From Coprococcus sp. (GTDB lineage: Bacteria; Bacillota_A; Clostridia; Lachnospirales; Lachnospiraceae): a stretch of 42,188 nucleotides of DNA. The stretch lies in assembly GCA_017624085.1 (NCBI GenBank), contig JAGANU010000002.1, positions 1-42,188 on the forward strand. The letters are read 5' to 3'. The notes beneath the pieces were generated by a model. It did not search any database, was not told the origin of the DNA, and worked only from the letters and a program-made list of their open reading frames with translations. Made by a program: the position numbers and the translations under genes. This document shows positions 17,800-26,683 of the stretch, one piece after another. The first letter of the stretch is position 1, and each line of letters begins with the position of its first letter.

Positions 17800-19266
17800 A
17801 TGGCAACACAGAGTTTAAGAGAGTATAAAAAAATCGAGTACAATCTGGATCAGGCTACTCCTATAAGTGCATATGAGATGAATGCGTACAATATTCCATT
17901 TGCAGGTAACACAACTACATGCAGGGAGATATTCGTAAAAGGGGAAAGAAGACTGGAGTTTTCCATTGATGGAGATCTGAGCTTTGTTCAGATAATGCAA
18001 AAGCCGGTATTTCGCGATGAATTGGTTGAATACATATATAGTATTAGTAAGCAGCTTGTATCCTTAAGCCAGAATGGGCTTATGATGGAGAAGGTTGTAT
18101 GGGACTTCAATTATATGTATGTAAGATTGTCGGATTTTTCTGTACAGCTTTTATATCTTCCTCTTGAGACAAGATTTGAGAGAAGAGATATAGGTGAGTT
18201 TGTAAAAACACTTTTATCACAGTTTGTATTTGCACACACTCCCGCCATTGAGTGCGCCAACCAGATAGTGGACTTCTTTGAGGACCATAACGAATTTAAC
18301 GCCTTCCACTTCAATGAGTTTGTTTCTGAGCTGAGAGCCTCAAGCCAGCTTCTTATCATTCAGGGAGTTAACGGCAGAAGCGAGGTTCTTTCAAAGGAAG
18401 AGAACAACAAGGATATGGCCATATATAAGGCGAGGGAGGCTGCAAGACTTGCCGAGGAAGCCAGGGTAAAGGCTGAGAATGAGGCCAAGCGCCAGATGGA
18501 TGAGGCAAAATATCAGGCCGCTGTTGCAAGGCAGGCTGAGGAAGACAGAATGAAGGCTGAGGCTGCCAGAGTGGAGGCTGAGATATGGAGACAGCGCGTA
18601 ACAGCTGAGGCAAAGGATTATGAGAAAACTACGGTGCTTGCCGCTACGGAGCAATATTCGGGAACAGCTGGTGACAGTGAACAGCAGCATATTTACGATA
18701 TGTACAAGAATGCTGAGTCTGAAAGAATAAAGGCAGAGAGAGCTTCAATGGAATATGCTGACCAGATAAGAAGAGCAAGACAGCTGGAGATGCAGGCTGA
18801 GGAGGCTAGAATACAGGCAGAATTTGCTGCCAGAAAAAATGTTGAGGAAGCAAGGAGACAGGCGGATGTTGCCAGAATGCAGAGTGAAGAGGTGAAGCGG
18901 CTTACAGAGCAGACGGATGATGATGCGCCAACTACCTTGTTTAACAATAGAACTATAGTTGCCGGCAACAAGCCAACTCTGACAAGAATGAGCACAGGAG
19001 AGGTTGTCTCTATAAACAAGCAGGTGTTCTGTATAGGAAAGGCGGATCAGGGTGTTGATTACAAGGTAATTGGCAATAAGTCCATAAGCAGGAGACATGC
19101 TTACATTACAAGCATCAATGGCGTTAACTATCTGAGAGATAATAACTCGACTAATCATACATATTTGAATGGAACACAGGTATTTGGCAATATGGATGTT
19201 ATTATTTCGGATAACAGTATTATAAGGATGTCCAATGAGGAGTTTCTTTTCAGATGCAACAGGTAG
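17800..19266 (+). CDS. FHA-domain protein with DUF6382-like N-terminus and coiled coil
   Basis: A 488-residue protein, probably cytoplasmic, with no signal or membrane span. The N-terminal part (about 1-195) resembles DUF6382, which often precedes FHA domains in Clostridia. Residues about 205-375 form a long Ala/Glu/Arg/Gln-rich coiled coil. The C-terminus (about 400-488) is an FHA domain with GNKSISRRHAYI and DNNSTNHTYLNG, which binds phosphothreonine peptides. ATG 17800 directly follows GGGGAGGTGTGAT; an in-frame TTG at 17773 is less likely. As first gene of a wall-related cluster it may relay Ser/Thr kinase signals to the envelope genes downstream. No kinase is present in this window. Confidence 0.85.
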   Translation: MATQSLREYKKIEYNLDQATPISAYEMNAYNIPFAGNTTTCREIFVKGERRLEFSIDGDLSFVQIMQKPVFRDELVEYIYSISKQLVSLSQNGLMMEKVVWDFNYMYVRLSDFSVQLLYLPLETRFERRDIGEFVKTLLSQFVFAHTPAIECANQIVDFFEDHNEFNAFHFNEFVSELRASSQLLIIQGVNGRSEVLSKEENNKDMAIYKAREAARLAEEARVKAENEAKRQMDEAKYQAAVARQAEEDRMKAEAARVEAEIWRQRVTAEAKDYEKTTVLAATEQYSGTAGDSEQQHIYDMYKNAESERIKAERASMEYADQIRRARQLEMQAEEARIQAEFAARKNVEEARRQADVARMQSEEVKRLTEQTDDDAPTTLFNNRTIVAGNKPTLTRMSTGEVVSINKQVFCIGKADQGVDYKVIGNKSISRRHAYITSINGVNYLRDNNSTNHTYLNGTQVFGNMDVIISDNSIIRMSNEEFLFRCNR

Positions 19267-19364
19267 TGTATCTGTTACAGTGTAGTGGGAAGAGAGACCT
19301 GATACAAAAAAGAGTGAAATTCACAAAGACAGATAATCGTTTATGTACTATGGAGGAATAAGGT

Positions 19365-21065
19365 ATGTATTGTGATAATTGCGGATGTGAGCTGGGTAAT
19401 GATACCAGAAAGTGCCCCGTATGCGGAAAGGAATTTCCGAGTGTTAATCCGCCGGCAGATCAGGGCATGCTGACAGAACAATCAAATAATCAGAATATAC
19501 AGGAACAGTTGCACGGTGCTTTCAATGCGCAGCCGGGAACTCAACCCGCACAGCAGAGCACACCAGGCGTACAGCAGAGCACACCGGGCACACAGCAGAG
19601 TGTACCAAACACACAACAAAGTGTACAGCCGTCACCACTTCAGCCTATAGCTCCGGATGCAGATATTATGATAAAGAAAAAGGGCGAGAAGAAGGAGAGG
19701 AGCAAGGGCGCCAAAGCATGCTTAATTGCACTGCCTATTATAGTAGTTATTGCTGTTGTCCTTTTTGCGGTATTTTTTGTTCCAAAGTTCAAGAAGTACA
19801 ACAGCGCAGCAGAAAAGCTTGCAAAGGGTGAGGTTGAGCAGGCCGTAGAGCTGTATAAGGAGCTGGGCACATTCAAGGATTCCTTTGACCTGGCAAATGG
19901 AGCGGCATATTACGATTATGCAAAGTCCTTAGAAAAGGACGGCAGAAATCTTGAGGCTGCCGAGTATTACAAGAAGGCGGCAAACAGCATGAAGGCCGCA
20001 GAGGGTATAGAGGAGGCCAAGGACAGCAGGTATACAGTTGATGATGCTTACGACAAGTCGAACCAGTGTTATTACAATGCAGGAATGGACCAGATGAATG
20101 CCGGATCCTTTGATGCCGCTATAGAAGCATTTAAGAATGCGGGAACCTACAAGGATGCAGATGACAAGGTTATAGAGTGCACCTATAAAAAGGCCCAGTC
20201 TCTTATGGTAGCTGAGGATTATGATGGAGCAATAAATCTTCTCTCCACCATAGAGGACTATAGTGATTCAAAGGAGCTTCTCTCACAGTGCTACTATAAA
20301 AAGGGAGAGGTGCTGGAAAAGGAAAAGAAATACGATGAAGCATACGATATGTATGTAAAGTCAGAGTATAGCGATTACAAGAACAGAGCCAACGATTGTA
20401 TATATGGCAAGGCAGTAGATTTCTTTAATAACAAGGACTACAGCAATGCCCTCAAGAATTTTGATAAGGTTGACAGAACATTCAAGGATTGTACAGCTTA
20501 CAAGGATAGCTGCTACACGTATCTTGCAGCTGAAGCCTTTGACAATAAGGAATATGTTCTTGCCATTGATTACTATCTGAACGTTCAAAAGACAGATATG
20601 AGTGATGAGATAGTAAAAGCGAAGCTTGAATATATCAAAGCAAATAAGAATGCGGCAAATGAGCTTGCCATGACATATTTAGGTGAGCTCAGGTATGCAG
20701 GAAACAAGACTGCCCAGAAGCTTTTTGCCGACATAGTAAAGTGGGATATTGAGTCCTTTGTAAACACAAATGAGCTTGATATGGAAAAGAAGCTTAACGT
20801 TATAAGTGTTAAGGATGATGAGGATATTTACATTCACACAACCTATGCATTTGAGGGCAAGGATTCCATGAACATATCCGGATATGTGGTGTACGCAGAT
20901 GGAAATAAGTCAGGAAAGATAAGCTTTGAGGATGCAGTGGTTGACGGATGGTCAACCTGGATAAAGATAGAGGGGGATAAGGTTCCGAAGGGAGTGACAT
21001 ATCTGTACATACAGAATGATGTCACAAAAAACTTTATGGAGGTTTATCCATTTACAATCAAGTAG
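19365..21065 (+). CDS. Zinc-ribbon, single-pass membrane protein with TPR-like repeats
   Basis: A 566-residue protein. The N-terminal zinc ribbon has Cys3, Cys6, Cys17 and Cys20. A Gln/Pro-rich linker follows with four heptads such as QQSTPGV (about 63-88), then a basic stretch (KKGEKKERSKGAK) and one membrane span (118-139). The rest is about ten TPR-like helical repeats with the sense YDEAYDMYVKSEYSDYKN, and a C-terminal beta-rich domain of about 110 residues. The basic side before the span suggests the zinc ribbon is cytoplasmic and the repeats outside. ATG 19365 follows GGAGGAATAAGGT. It probably acts with the FHA protein upstream. The specific role is unknown. Confidence 0.8.
   Translation: MYCDNCGCELGNDTRKCPVCGKEFPSVNPPADQGMLTEQSNNQNIQEQLHGAFNAQPGTQPAQQSTPGVQQSTPGTQQSVPNTQQSVQPSPLQPIAPDADIMIKKKGEKKERSKGAKACLIALPIIVVIAVVLFAVFFVPKFKKYNSAAEKLAKGEVEQAVELYKELGTFKDSFDLANGAAYYDYAKSLEKDGRNLEAAEYYKKAANSMKAAEGIEEAKDSRYTVDDAYDKSNQCYYNAGMDQMNAGSFDAAIEAFKNAGTYKDADDKVIECTYKKAQSLMVAEDYDGAINLLSTIEDYSDSKELLSQCYYKKGEVLEKEKKYDEAYDMYVKSEYSDYKNRANDCIYGKAVDFFNNKDYSNALKNFDKVDRTFKDCTAYKDSCYTYLAAEAFDNKEYVLAIDYYLNVQKTDMSDEIVKAKLEYIKANKNAANELAMTYLGELRYAGNKTAQKLFADIVKWDIESFVNTNELDMEKKLNVISVKDDEDIYIHTTYAFEGKDSMNISGYVVYADGNKSGKISFEDAVVDGWSTWIKIEGDKVPKGVTYLYIQNDVTKNFMEVYPFTIK
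19550..19633 (+). repeat. Four tandem 21-bp repeats in the linker coding region
   Basis: Units start at 19550, 19571, 19592 and 19613, beginning ACAGCAGAG or close variants. They encode Gln/Ser/Pro/Thr heptads of the linker between zinc ribbon and membrane span. The first two units are nearly identical and the last two have diverged, which suggests expansion by slippage. Confidence 0.8.
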
Positions 21066-21073
21066 GTGATTTT

Positions 21074-21397
21074 ATGGTAACAAGGTCAGAGCTGCTTGCA
21101 CTGGAATTCTACAAGCTAAGACCCTTTAAAGGAAGTGACAAGGGGCTTAGATATATGATACAGAAGGAAACAGTGGAGAAGCCGTGTGAGAATGCAGAAG
21201 CTGCAGGTGAGGAGACAGTTAAGGAAACAGAGACGGTTCTTATGACATATCTTTGGCCGGAGCCGTTTTGTTTTGAGGCTACTCCTGATGATAAAAAGGT
21301 GAAGAAATATTTTGAGTTTTCAGAGGAAGGGCTTGTTATGGCTGTTGACTGGATAAATGAAAACCATGATAAATATGCATATATAAAAGGACAATAG
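21074..21397 (+). CDS. Conserved-looking small protein of unknown function
   Basis: I do not recognise this 107-residue protein. It is soluble, with no signal or membrane span. The N-terminal part is basic/aromatic (ALEFYKLRPFKGSDKGLRYMI), an acidic insert rich in Glu/Ala follows, and the C-terminal half (YLWPEPFCFEATPDDKKV) ends in a predicted helix (EEGLVMAVDWINENHDKY). It starts 8 bases after the preceding gene, with AGGTGATTTT upstream, and stops one base before the next start, so it is firmly inside the operon. The tight spacing supports its being a real gene that works with its neighbours. Confidence 0.75.
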   Translation: MVTRSELLALEFYKLRPFKGSDKGLRYMIQKETVEKPCENAEAAGEETVKETETVLMTYLWPEPFCFEATPDDKKVKKYFEFSEEGLVMAVDWINENHDKYAYIKGQ

Positions 21398-21398
21398 T

Positions 21399-22589
21399 AT
21401 GGGTAATACAGCAGTAATGGAAAACACATCAAACAAAACAGAATATACCCCAGGCACAATATATAAGCTCATTATTGCCATGACATTTCTTATAGCATTT
21501 GGTCTTGTAATGATCTTCAGCGCCTCAAGCTCCGGCAGTGCGTCAGAAAATTTTATGTCCCAGGTGAAAAATATCGTTCTTGGTCTGGTTGGAATGTTGA
21601 TTTTTATATATCTGCCATATGGTATTTTACAGAAATTTGCATGGCTGTTATATGGGTTATCAGCGGCTTGTATAGCACTTTTAAAAACAGGTCTGGGCGT
21701 TAAGGTTAATGGAGCTACAAGATGGATAGAGCTGCCAATAGTACATACGAGAATTCAGATTGCTGATGTAGTAAAGCTGCTTCTTATAATATTTATAGCA
21801 TCGTATATAAGCAGTAAATGGAGGGAGATGGATAAGGCATTAACAATATTTTTCCTGTGGGTGGTTGTAGGTCTTCAGGCCTTCGCTCTGCTAATAATAT
21901 CAAACAATCTTAGTTCATTTATCGTTATTATGGGTATATGCTACGGCTGTACCTTTCTTGCAAGCAGGAACTGGAAGCTTCATTTATTCACGCTGGGATT
22001 CGTGCTTCTGGTTGGCGTTATATTTATTGCCGTGTCTATAAGAGATCTGCCAACAGAGAAGGAGATTCTGGACAATGAGAACTTTAGATCAGGAAGAATT
22101 ATCGGCTGGTTGTATACAGAGAAGTACGCACAATCTGTAGGATATCAGGTAATACAGTCTCTCTACGCCATCGGAAGCGGCTCGTTTCTTGGAAAGGGTC
22201 TTGGCAATGGAACTCAGAAGCTTGATGCAATACCTGAGGCGCAAAACGATATGATTTTTGCCATAATTTGCGAGGAGCTTGGAGTTGTAGGAGCCATCAT
22301 GTTATTTATGATATATGGTTATTTGCTTTATCAGCTGTATGTGATAGTGATGGAGTCCAAAAACATATTTGGAAGCATGATTGTTATAGGAGTAATGATT
22401 CATATTGTGTGTCAGGTTGTGATAAACGTGGGAGTTGCAACAAACATTCTTCCAAACACAGGTGTTACACTTCCATTTATCAGCTCCGGCGGTTCGGCAC
22501 TTATTACGATAATGGCAGAGTGTGGTCTGTGTATTGGAATAAGGAGACAGCAGGTAAAAAGAATATACCAGAAAAGTCTTAGAGAATAA
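21399..22589 (+). CDS. FtsW/RodA/SpoVE-family peptidoglycan glycosyltransferase
   Basis: A 396-residue SEDS-family membrane enzyme that polymerises lipid II into glycan strands, normally with a class B penicillin-binding protein. It has about ten membrane spans. Family motifs seen are VKVNGATRWIELP, PEAQNDMIFAIICEELGVVG with the essential Asp of the ND-MIFA motif, and NTGVTLPFISSGGSALI. The usual Q-P-S-E reads QIAD here, which is uncommon. RodA, FtsW and SpoVE cannot be told apart by eye. Its start lies one base after the upstream stop (weak AAAGGAC), so translation is probably coupled. No penicillin-binding protein is adjacent. Confidence 0.9.
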   Translation: MGNTAVMENTSNKTEYTPGTIYKLIIAMTFLIAFGLVMIFSASSSGSASENFMSQVKNIVLGLVGMLIFIYLPYGILQKFAWLLYGLSAACIALLKTGLGVKVNGATRWIELPIVHTRIQIADVVKLLLIIFIASYISSKWREMDKALTIFFLWVVVGLQAFALLIISNNLSSFIVIMGICYGCTFLASRNWKLHLFTLGFVLLVGVIFIAVSIRDLPTEKEILDNENFRSGRIIGWLYTEKYAQSVGYQVIQSLYAIGSGSFLGKGLGNGTQKLDAIPEAQNDMIFAIICEELGVVGAIMLFMIYGYLLYQLYVIVMESKNIFGSMIVIGVMIHIVCQVVINVGVATNILPNTGVTLPFISSGGSALITIMAECGLCIGIRRQQVKRIYQKSLRE

Positions 22590-22656
22590 CAGTTATAATT
22601 GTGAGCTATGGGTAAGACTATGACAGACATAAATATATAATCAGAGAGGAATTTGT

Positions 22657-24705
22657 ATGACAAGATTTGGAAAAATATTTGGGATGGCGGTTGTTACCGT
22701 GACGCTTGTGGCTGCGGCAATATTTGCCGGAAATGTGGGTCAAGGAAATGGAAAAGAGGATGTTGTATATGCTTCCGGGGCTATGACCTGTGATGTTGCA
22801 ACACCAACAGATCCGGTGCCGGAGGTGAAAAATGGCTGGTACATAGAGGAGGGGAGGTCATACTATTACCAGGATGATGTAAAGCTCACCTCAAAGCTGA
22901 TTACGCAGACCGAGACAACAGGTGAAACAAAGGTAAACTACGTTTATTATCTTGGAGCAGATGGTGCTGCCTGCACCGGGTTTAAGAGGGTAAATGGTAA
23001 GCTGTACTATTTTTCTGACACAAATACAAAGCATCCGTGCGCAGCAGTGAGAGGCTGGCAGGAAATCAACGGCAAGACGTATTACTTCTCTCGTGTTAAC
23101 TTAAATGCGGTTTCCGGACTTGTAATGCTAGGTGGAAACAGATACTACTTTAATTCTACAACAAATGTAATGGCAACAGGACTTACTAAGGTAGGCACGG
23201 ACAAGATGTATTTCTCAAAGAAGACAGGTGCCGCAGTAATCAGTAAGAAGATGAAGATAGGCGATTACTATTATTATTTCTGCAGTAATGGAAGAGCGCT
23301 TAAGAGCATTCTTTTTAACTATGACAATCATACGTATTATGCCTCAGCCAGCGGAGTTTTAAAAACCGGTTTCTTTACTGCAGGTGGTTATAAGTTCTAT
23401 GCAAATTCTTATGCACATATTTTGAAAAATTCATTTAAGACTATAAACGGCAAAACATACTATTTCGGGTCAAATGGAAAGGCTGTTAAGGGGCTCCGTC
23501 AGATTGGTGGTTACAAGTACTATTTCGACACATATTGTGTGATGAAAAAGAGCAGCTTTTTAAAGACAGGCAAGGGAACATATTATTTTGGTGCAAGCGG
23601 AAAGGCTGTTAAGGGACTTAATAAGATTGGAGGCTACAAATATTATTTCACATCTGACAATAAGATGTTAAGAAATTCCTGGAAGAAGATAGATGGCAGG
23701 ACCTACTACTTTGGAGACAGCGGAAAGGCATACACGGGAGTCAGAAGGGTTAAGGGATACAGCAATCTTTTTAATTTCTCAAGTGGCGGCTATCTCACAG
23801 GAGGCTTTAGAAAGGTATACGGAAAGACTTATCTGTTTGCTAAAAATGGAAAGCCATATGTAGGCTGGTATACAACAGGGAACGGAAACAGACAGTATTA
23901 CAGAAGCAATGGAAGAGCCTGCACCGGACCAAATGTTGTAGGTGGAAAGCTTTACCTGTTTGATGAAAGAGGCGTCTTAATAAAGAGTCCGGGCTGGTAC
24001 AAGACAAAGAAGGGCAATAAGTACTATGTTAAGAAGGATGGAACGCTTCTCACAGGCTACAGATATATAGATGGTGAGAATTACTATTTTGCCAAGACAG
24101 GAACAATGTATAAGAGCCGCTGGGCTTATGCTGAGGGCTTTAAATATTATTTTGGCAAGGATGGAAAGAGGCTTATTGATGTTGATGCCATAATCGGACC
24201 ACAGGAAAGATATGAGATTACCATTGATAAGGCAACAAATGTTGTAACCATATATGCACAGGATGGAGACAAGGGCTTTATCATTCCGGTAAAGGCATTT
24301 ATCTGCTCAACAGGAGAGACAACTCCGGTTGGAACCTTCTACACTCCTGGTAAGTGGAGATGGCTCACTCTTATGGGCCCGTGCTATGGACAGTGGGATA
24401 CACTGATTACCGGTGACATACTCTTCCATTCCGTGTTTTATGATAAAGAGGACCCTACTACACTTTCGGTAAGTGCCTACAATATGCTGGGTACGATGTG
24501 CTCACATGGCTGTGTCAGACTTACTGCAAGAGATGCAAAGTGGATATATGACTACTGTGTTCTTGGAACAAAGGTTACAATATATGAAAGTGGTGCTAAG
24601 CAGCCATTTCCGAAGCCAACATCAATACATCTTGAATACTACCATTCCTGGGATCCAACAGATCCGACAATGGAATACAGATGTAAGGAGCTTGGCTGTC
24701 ACTAG
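22657..24705 (+). CDS. Secreted L,D-transpeptidase with cell-wall-binding repeats
   Basis: A 682-residue exported enzyme. An N-terminal signal segment (about 1-40; GMAVVTVTLVAAAIFAG) is followed by about 19 repeats of around 20 residues of the choline/cell-wall-binding type (KTYYFGSNGKAVKG, YKYYF). The C-terminus is a YkuD L,D-transpeptidase domain with catalytic Cys619 in SHGCVRL and the upstream His in ILFHSVFY. Such enzymes make 3-3 peptide cross-links or attach proteins to peptidoglycan. Some repeats are degenerate (YSNLFNFS). The start follows AGAGAGGAA. Its place after the FtsW/RodA gene suggests it crosslinks glycan made by that enzyme; this is inference. Confidence 0.92.
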   Translation: MTRFGKIFGMAVVTVTLVAAAIFAGNVGQGNGKEDVVYASGAMTCDVATPTDPVPEVKNGWYIEEGRSYYYQDDVKLTSKLITQTETTGETKVNYVYYLGADGAACTGFKRVNGKLYYFSDTNTKHPCAAVRGWQEINGKTYYFSRVNLNAVSGLVMLGGNRYYFNSTTNVMATGLTKVGTDKMYFSKKTGAAVISKKMKIGDYYYYFCSNGRALKSILFNYDNHTYYASASGVLKTGFFTAGGYKFYANSYAHILKNSFKTINGKTYYFGSNGKAVKGLRQIGGYKYYFDTYCVMKKSSFLKTGKGTYYFGASGKAVKGLNKIGGYKYYFTSDNKMLRNSWKKIDGRTYYFGDSGKAYTGVRRVKGYSNLFNFSSGGYLTGGFRKVYGKTYLFAKNGKPYVGWYTTGNGNRQYYRSNGRACTGPNVVGGKLYLFDERGVLIKSPGWYKTKKGNKYYVKKDGTLLTGYRYIDGENYYFAKTGTMYKSRWAYAEGFKYYFGKDGKRLIDVDAIIGPQERYEITIDKATNVVTIYAQDGDKGFIIPVKAFICSTGETTPVGTFYTPGKWRWLTLMGPCYGQWDTLITGDILFHSVFYDKEDPTTLSVSAYNMLGTMCSHGCVRLTARDAKWIYDYCVLGTKVTIYESGAKQPFPKPTSIHLEYYHSWDPTDPTMEYRCKELGCH

Positions 24706-24759
24706 AAAATAAAATAGTTAGACAGTATTTGGAAACGTACTTGTTAAGGTGAAGCTGAT

Positions 24760-25626
24760 ATGAGAGATAAATGTATATTGCAAAAGTTTATAAGGTGCAT
24801 AGCTATCTGCGTCCTTTCCGTGAGCCTTCTGGCTATTGCACCTGGTTGTCAGGAAAAACCACAGGAGACGACAGAGGTTAAGGTGGTAAATGGTGATGTG
24901 GCTTCTGCTGAGGAATTAAGCGTTGTGGGAGTGTATCTCGATGTTAACACAGATAACAGCGCATTTTCGGATATAAAATATACTATTTCAGGAGATATAG
25001 GTATTGTGAGCTTTCGATACAACGGTGTTAAGGCTGAGCTTAGGGGCTCATGCAAGTACAAGGAATTTGAGCTTGCAGGAGTTGATGACACCGGCAGCGG
25101 CAATGTGTCAATTAAGACTGTGCAGGGCTGTGTAGCTACCTATATTATATTAAATCCGGGCAGAGTCGTGTTCTGGGAGGACAAGAATATTTCATATAGC
25201 CTTTACTTGTATGTGACCTCGGCTGATGAGGTTCTTGATGAAATATTGTCGCAGGTAACATTTGAGAGCAGGTATAATGACAGACCGGATGTAAAGAAGC
25301 TTAATGAGGAAAACAGCATTAAGTTTGCCGAGAAAATTATCAAGGTAGTAAGTGACAAGGATCTTCAATCACTTTCAGATATGATGAACTATCCGCAGAT
25401 GCTTTATGAAGGGCAGTCTGCAGCAAATAGAGATGAGCTACTCTCCTACGATAAGGATGAGATATTTACAGATATTCTTATAGAAGCACTAAGCAGAAAG
25501 AATACTCTGGAGGAGATGAGATATTTCGAGGACAGTCAGGAATATGTAATAGGAACGAACTATAAGAATGTTCATTTTAAGCTTATGGAGGATGGAAATT
25601 TTCTCATAGTTAAGCTAAACAATTAA
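24760..25626 (+). CDS. Putative lipoprotein of unknown function
   Basis: A 288-residue protein with a lipoprotein-like signal (about 1-29) and a candidate lipidated Cys30 in LAIAPGC. The lipobox is atypical, with Pro at -2. The mature protein has an N-terminal beta-rich part (about 45-165) and a C-terminal helical/beta part resembling a small NTF2-like fold (KFAEKIIKVVSDKDLQSLSDMM and a closing VHFKLMEDGNFLIVKL). I do not recognise the family. AAGGTGA precedes ATG 24760, and a strong terminator follows. Being last in the envelope cluster, it may act at the outer face of the membrane. Confidence 0.75.
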   Translation: MRDKCILQKFIRCIAICVLSVSLLAIAPGCQEKPQETTEVKVVNGDVASAEELSVVGVYLDVNTDNSAFSDIKYTISGDIGIVSFRYNGVKAELRGSCKYKEFELAGVDDTGSGNVSIKTVQGCVATYIILNPGRVVFWEDKNISYSLYLYVTSADEVLDEILSQVTFESRYNDRPDVKKLNEENSIKFAEKIIKVVSDKDLQSLSDMMNYPQMLYEGQSAANRDELLSYDKDEIFTDILIEALSRKNTLEEMRYFEDSQEYVIGTNYKNVHFKLMEDGNFLIVKLNN

Positions 25627-25644
25627 AAAGAGATCAATGTACAT

Positions 25645-25682
25645 AAAAGGCTCTGCGCTGTAAATTGGCGCAGAGCCTTTTT
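25645..25682 (+). terminator. Intrinsic terminator closing the envelope cluster
   Basis: A 14-bp perfect stem (25645-25658 with 25668-25681) contains GGCTCTGCGC, has a nine-base loop and ends in T. It lies 19 bases after the lipoprotein stop. Confidence 0.93.
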
Positions 25683-25716
25683 GTAATAAGCCGTCATGCG
25701 GAAATCGTACTTGCAC

Positions 25717-25752
25717 ACCTTTGCCATTGCGAAAGATGGCGAAGGTTGTTTT
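25717..25752 (+). terminator. Possible second hairpin terminator
   Basis: An 11-bp stem with one wobble (25717-25727 with 25736-25746) is followed by TTGTTTT. It lies between the main terminator and the next promoter, so it may be a backup or remnant. The T-run is interrupted. Confidence 0.4.
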
Positions 25753-25802
25753 CTTGTAAGCTTTTTTAGATCTGTGTGTAACAATTTTGAGGGCGAATAA
25801 CC

Positions 25803-25831
25803 TTGAGAGAGGGTATTAAAGCACATAAAAT
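25803..25831 (+). promoter_or_regulatory. Sigma-A promoter of the MerR-type gene
   Basis: TTGAGA (25803-25808), 17 bases, then TAAAAT (25826-25831). It lies about 60 bases before the GTG start. Confidence 0.7.
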
Positions 25832-25890
25832 TGAAGAAGAACAGATATGATGCATACGCTTAAAATATGATATAAGGCAAGGAGGATACC

Positions 25891-26556
25891 GTGATAATGG
25901 ACAAGATGTACAGCATAAGTGAGGCGGCAGCAAAGGTTGAGGTGGAGACACATGTACTTAGATATTGGGAGGAAGAGCTGGGAATTGACATAAAGAGAAA
26001 TGAAATGGGACACAGATACTACGAGGAGAGAGATGTAAAGATTCTTCAGAGAGTAAAAACATTAAAGGACAAAGGGATACAGCTTAAGGCAATAAAGGAT
26101 GTAGTTCAGAAGATGTATAAGATGCTTGATGAAGTGGAAGGTACACAGGATACCGCTGACCTGACGGATCGTGACAAGGAGACGGATTTAGATACATTTG
26201 ACGCAATAAGAGTGGCTTATGATGACATGGAAAAGGGCGAGCTGCATATAAGCAATCAGGACACAAAGATAGTGGATTTTAAGATGGCTCAGTTTCAAAA
26301 CATGATGGATAAAATCATAGGTGGTGCAATAAAGGATAATTTAAAGACTGTCACACAGTCGGTGGCTGTAGCTGTTACGGAGGATGTTGTTAAACAGGTG
26401 GACGTGCTTCTTAAGGAGAGGGAGGAGCAGGAGGAGGAAAGATACAGAAAGCTGGACCAGTCTATAAGGCAGATGCAGCAGATGAGGAGTGAGGCTGCCG
26501 CCTCCCTCATTAAGGAGGAAAAGCAGGGGATTTTCAGGAAGAAAAAAAGGAGATAA
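25891..26556 (+). CDS. MerR-type DNA-binding protein with C-terminal coiled coil
   Basis: A 221-residue protein. The N-terminal winged helix-turn-helix of the MerR type (YSISEAAAKVEVETHVLRYWEEEL, then GHRYYEERDVKILQRV) spans about 5-75. An acidic linker follows. The C-terminal half has two helices, the second a Glu/Arg/Gln coiled coil (about 170-205), ending in a very basic tail (FRKKKRR). It lacks the effector-binding cysteines of metal sensors. The layout recalls RacA-type chromosome-anchoring proteins as well as ordinary regulators. GTG 25891 has AAGGAGG at ideal distance; ATG 25897 is an alternative. It is monocistronic or leads to the two-component genes. Confidence 0.8.
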   Translation: MIMDKMYSISEAAAKVEVETHVLRYWEEELGIDIKRNEMGHRYYEERDVKILQRVKTLKDKGIQLKAIKDVVQKMYKMLDEVEGTQDTADLTDRDKETDLDTFDAIRVAYDDMEKGELHISNQDTKIVDFKMAQFQNMMDKIIGGAIKDNLKTVTQSVAVAVTEDVVKQVDVLLKEREEQEEERYRKLDQSIRQMQQMRSEAAASLIKEEKQGIFRKKKRR

Positions 26557-26653
26557 AAAGCAGCCTTTGAAGCATATAAAGTATATACGGGACTGCGGGA
26601 GGGAGTACGGACTAACAGTTTATAAAAACTTCATACACGGGAAATATGTTTCA

Positions 26654-26662
26654 TGTTATAGT
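26654..26662 (+). promoter_or_regulatory. Possible extended -10 promoter for the two-component genes
   Basis: TGT followed by TATAGT forms an extended -10 element about 22 bases before the kinase start. No good -35 is visible, so this is tentative. Confidence 0.35.
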
Positions 26663-26683
26663 AGCTTTGGGAGTTGATGTAGT

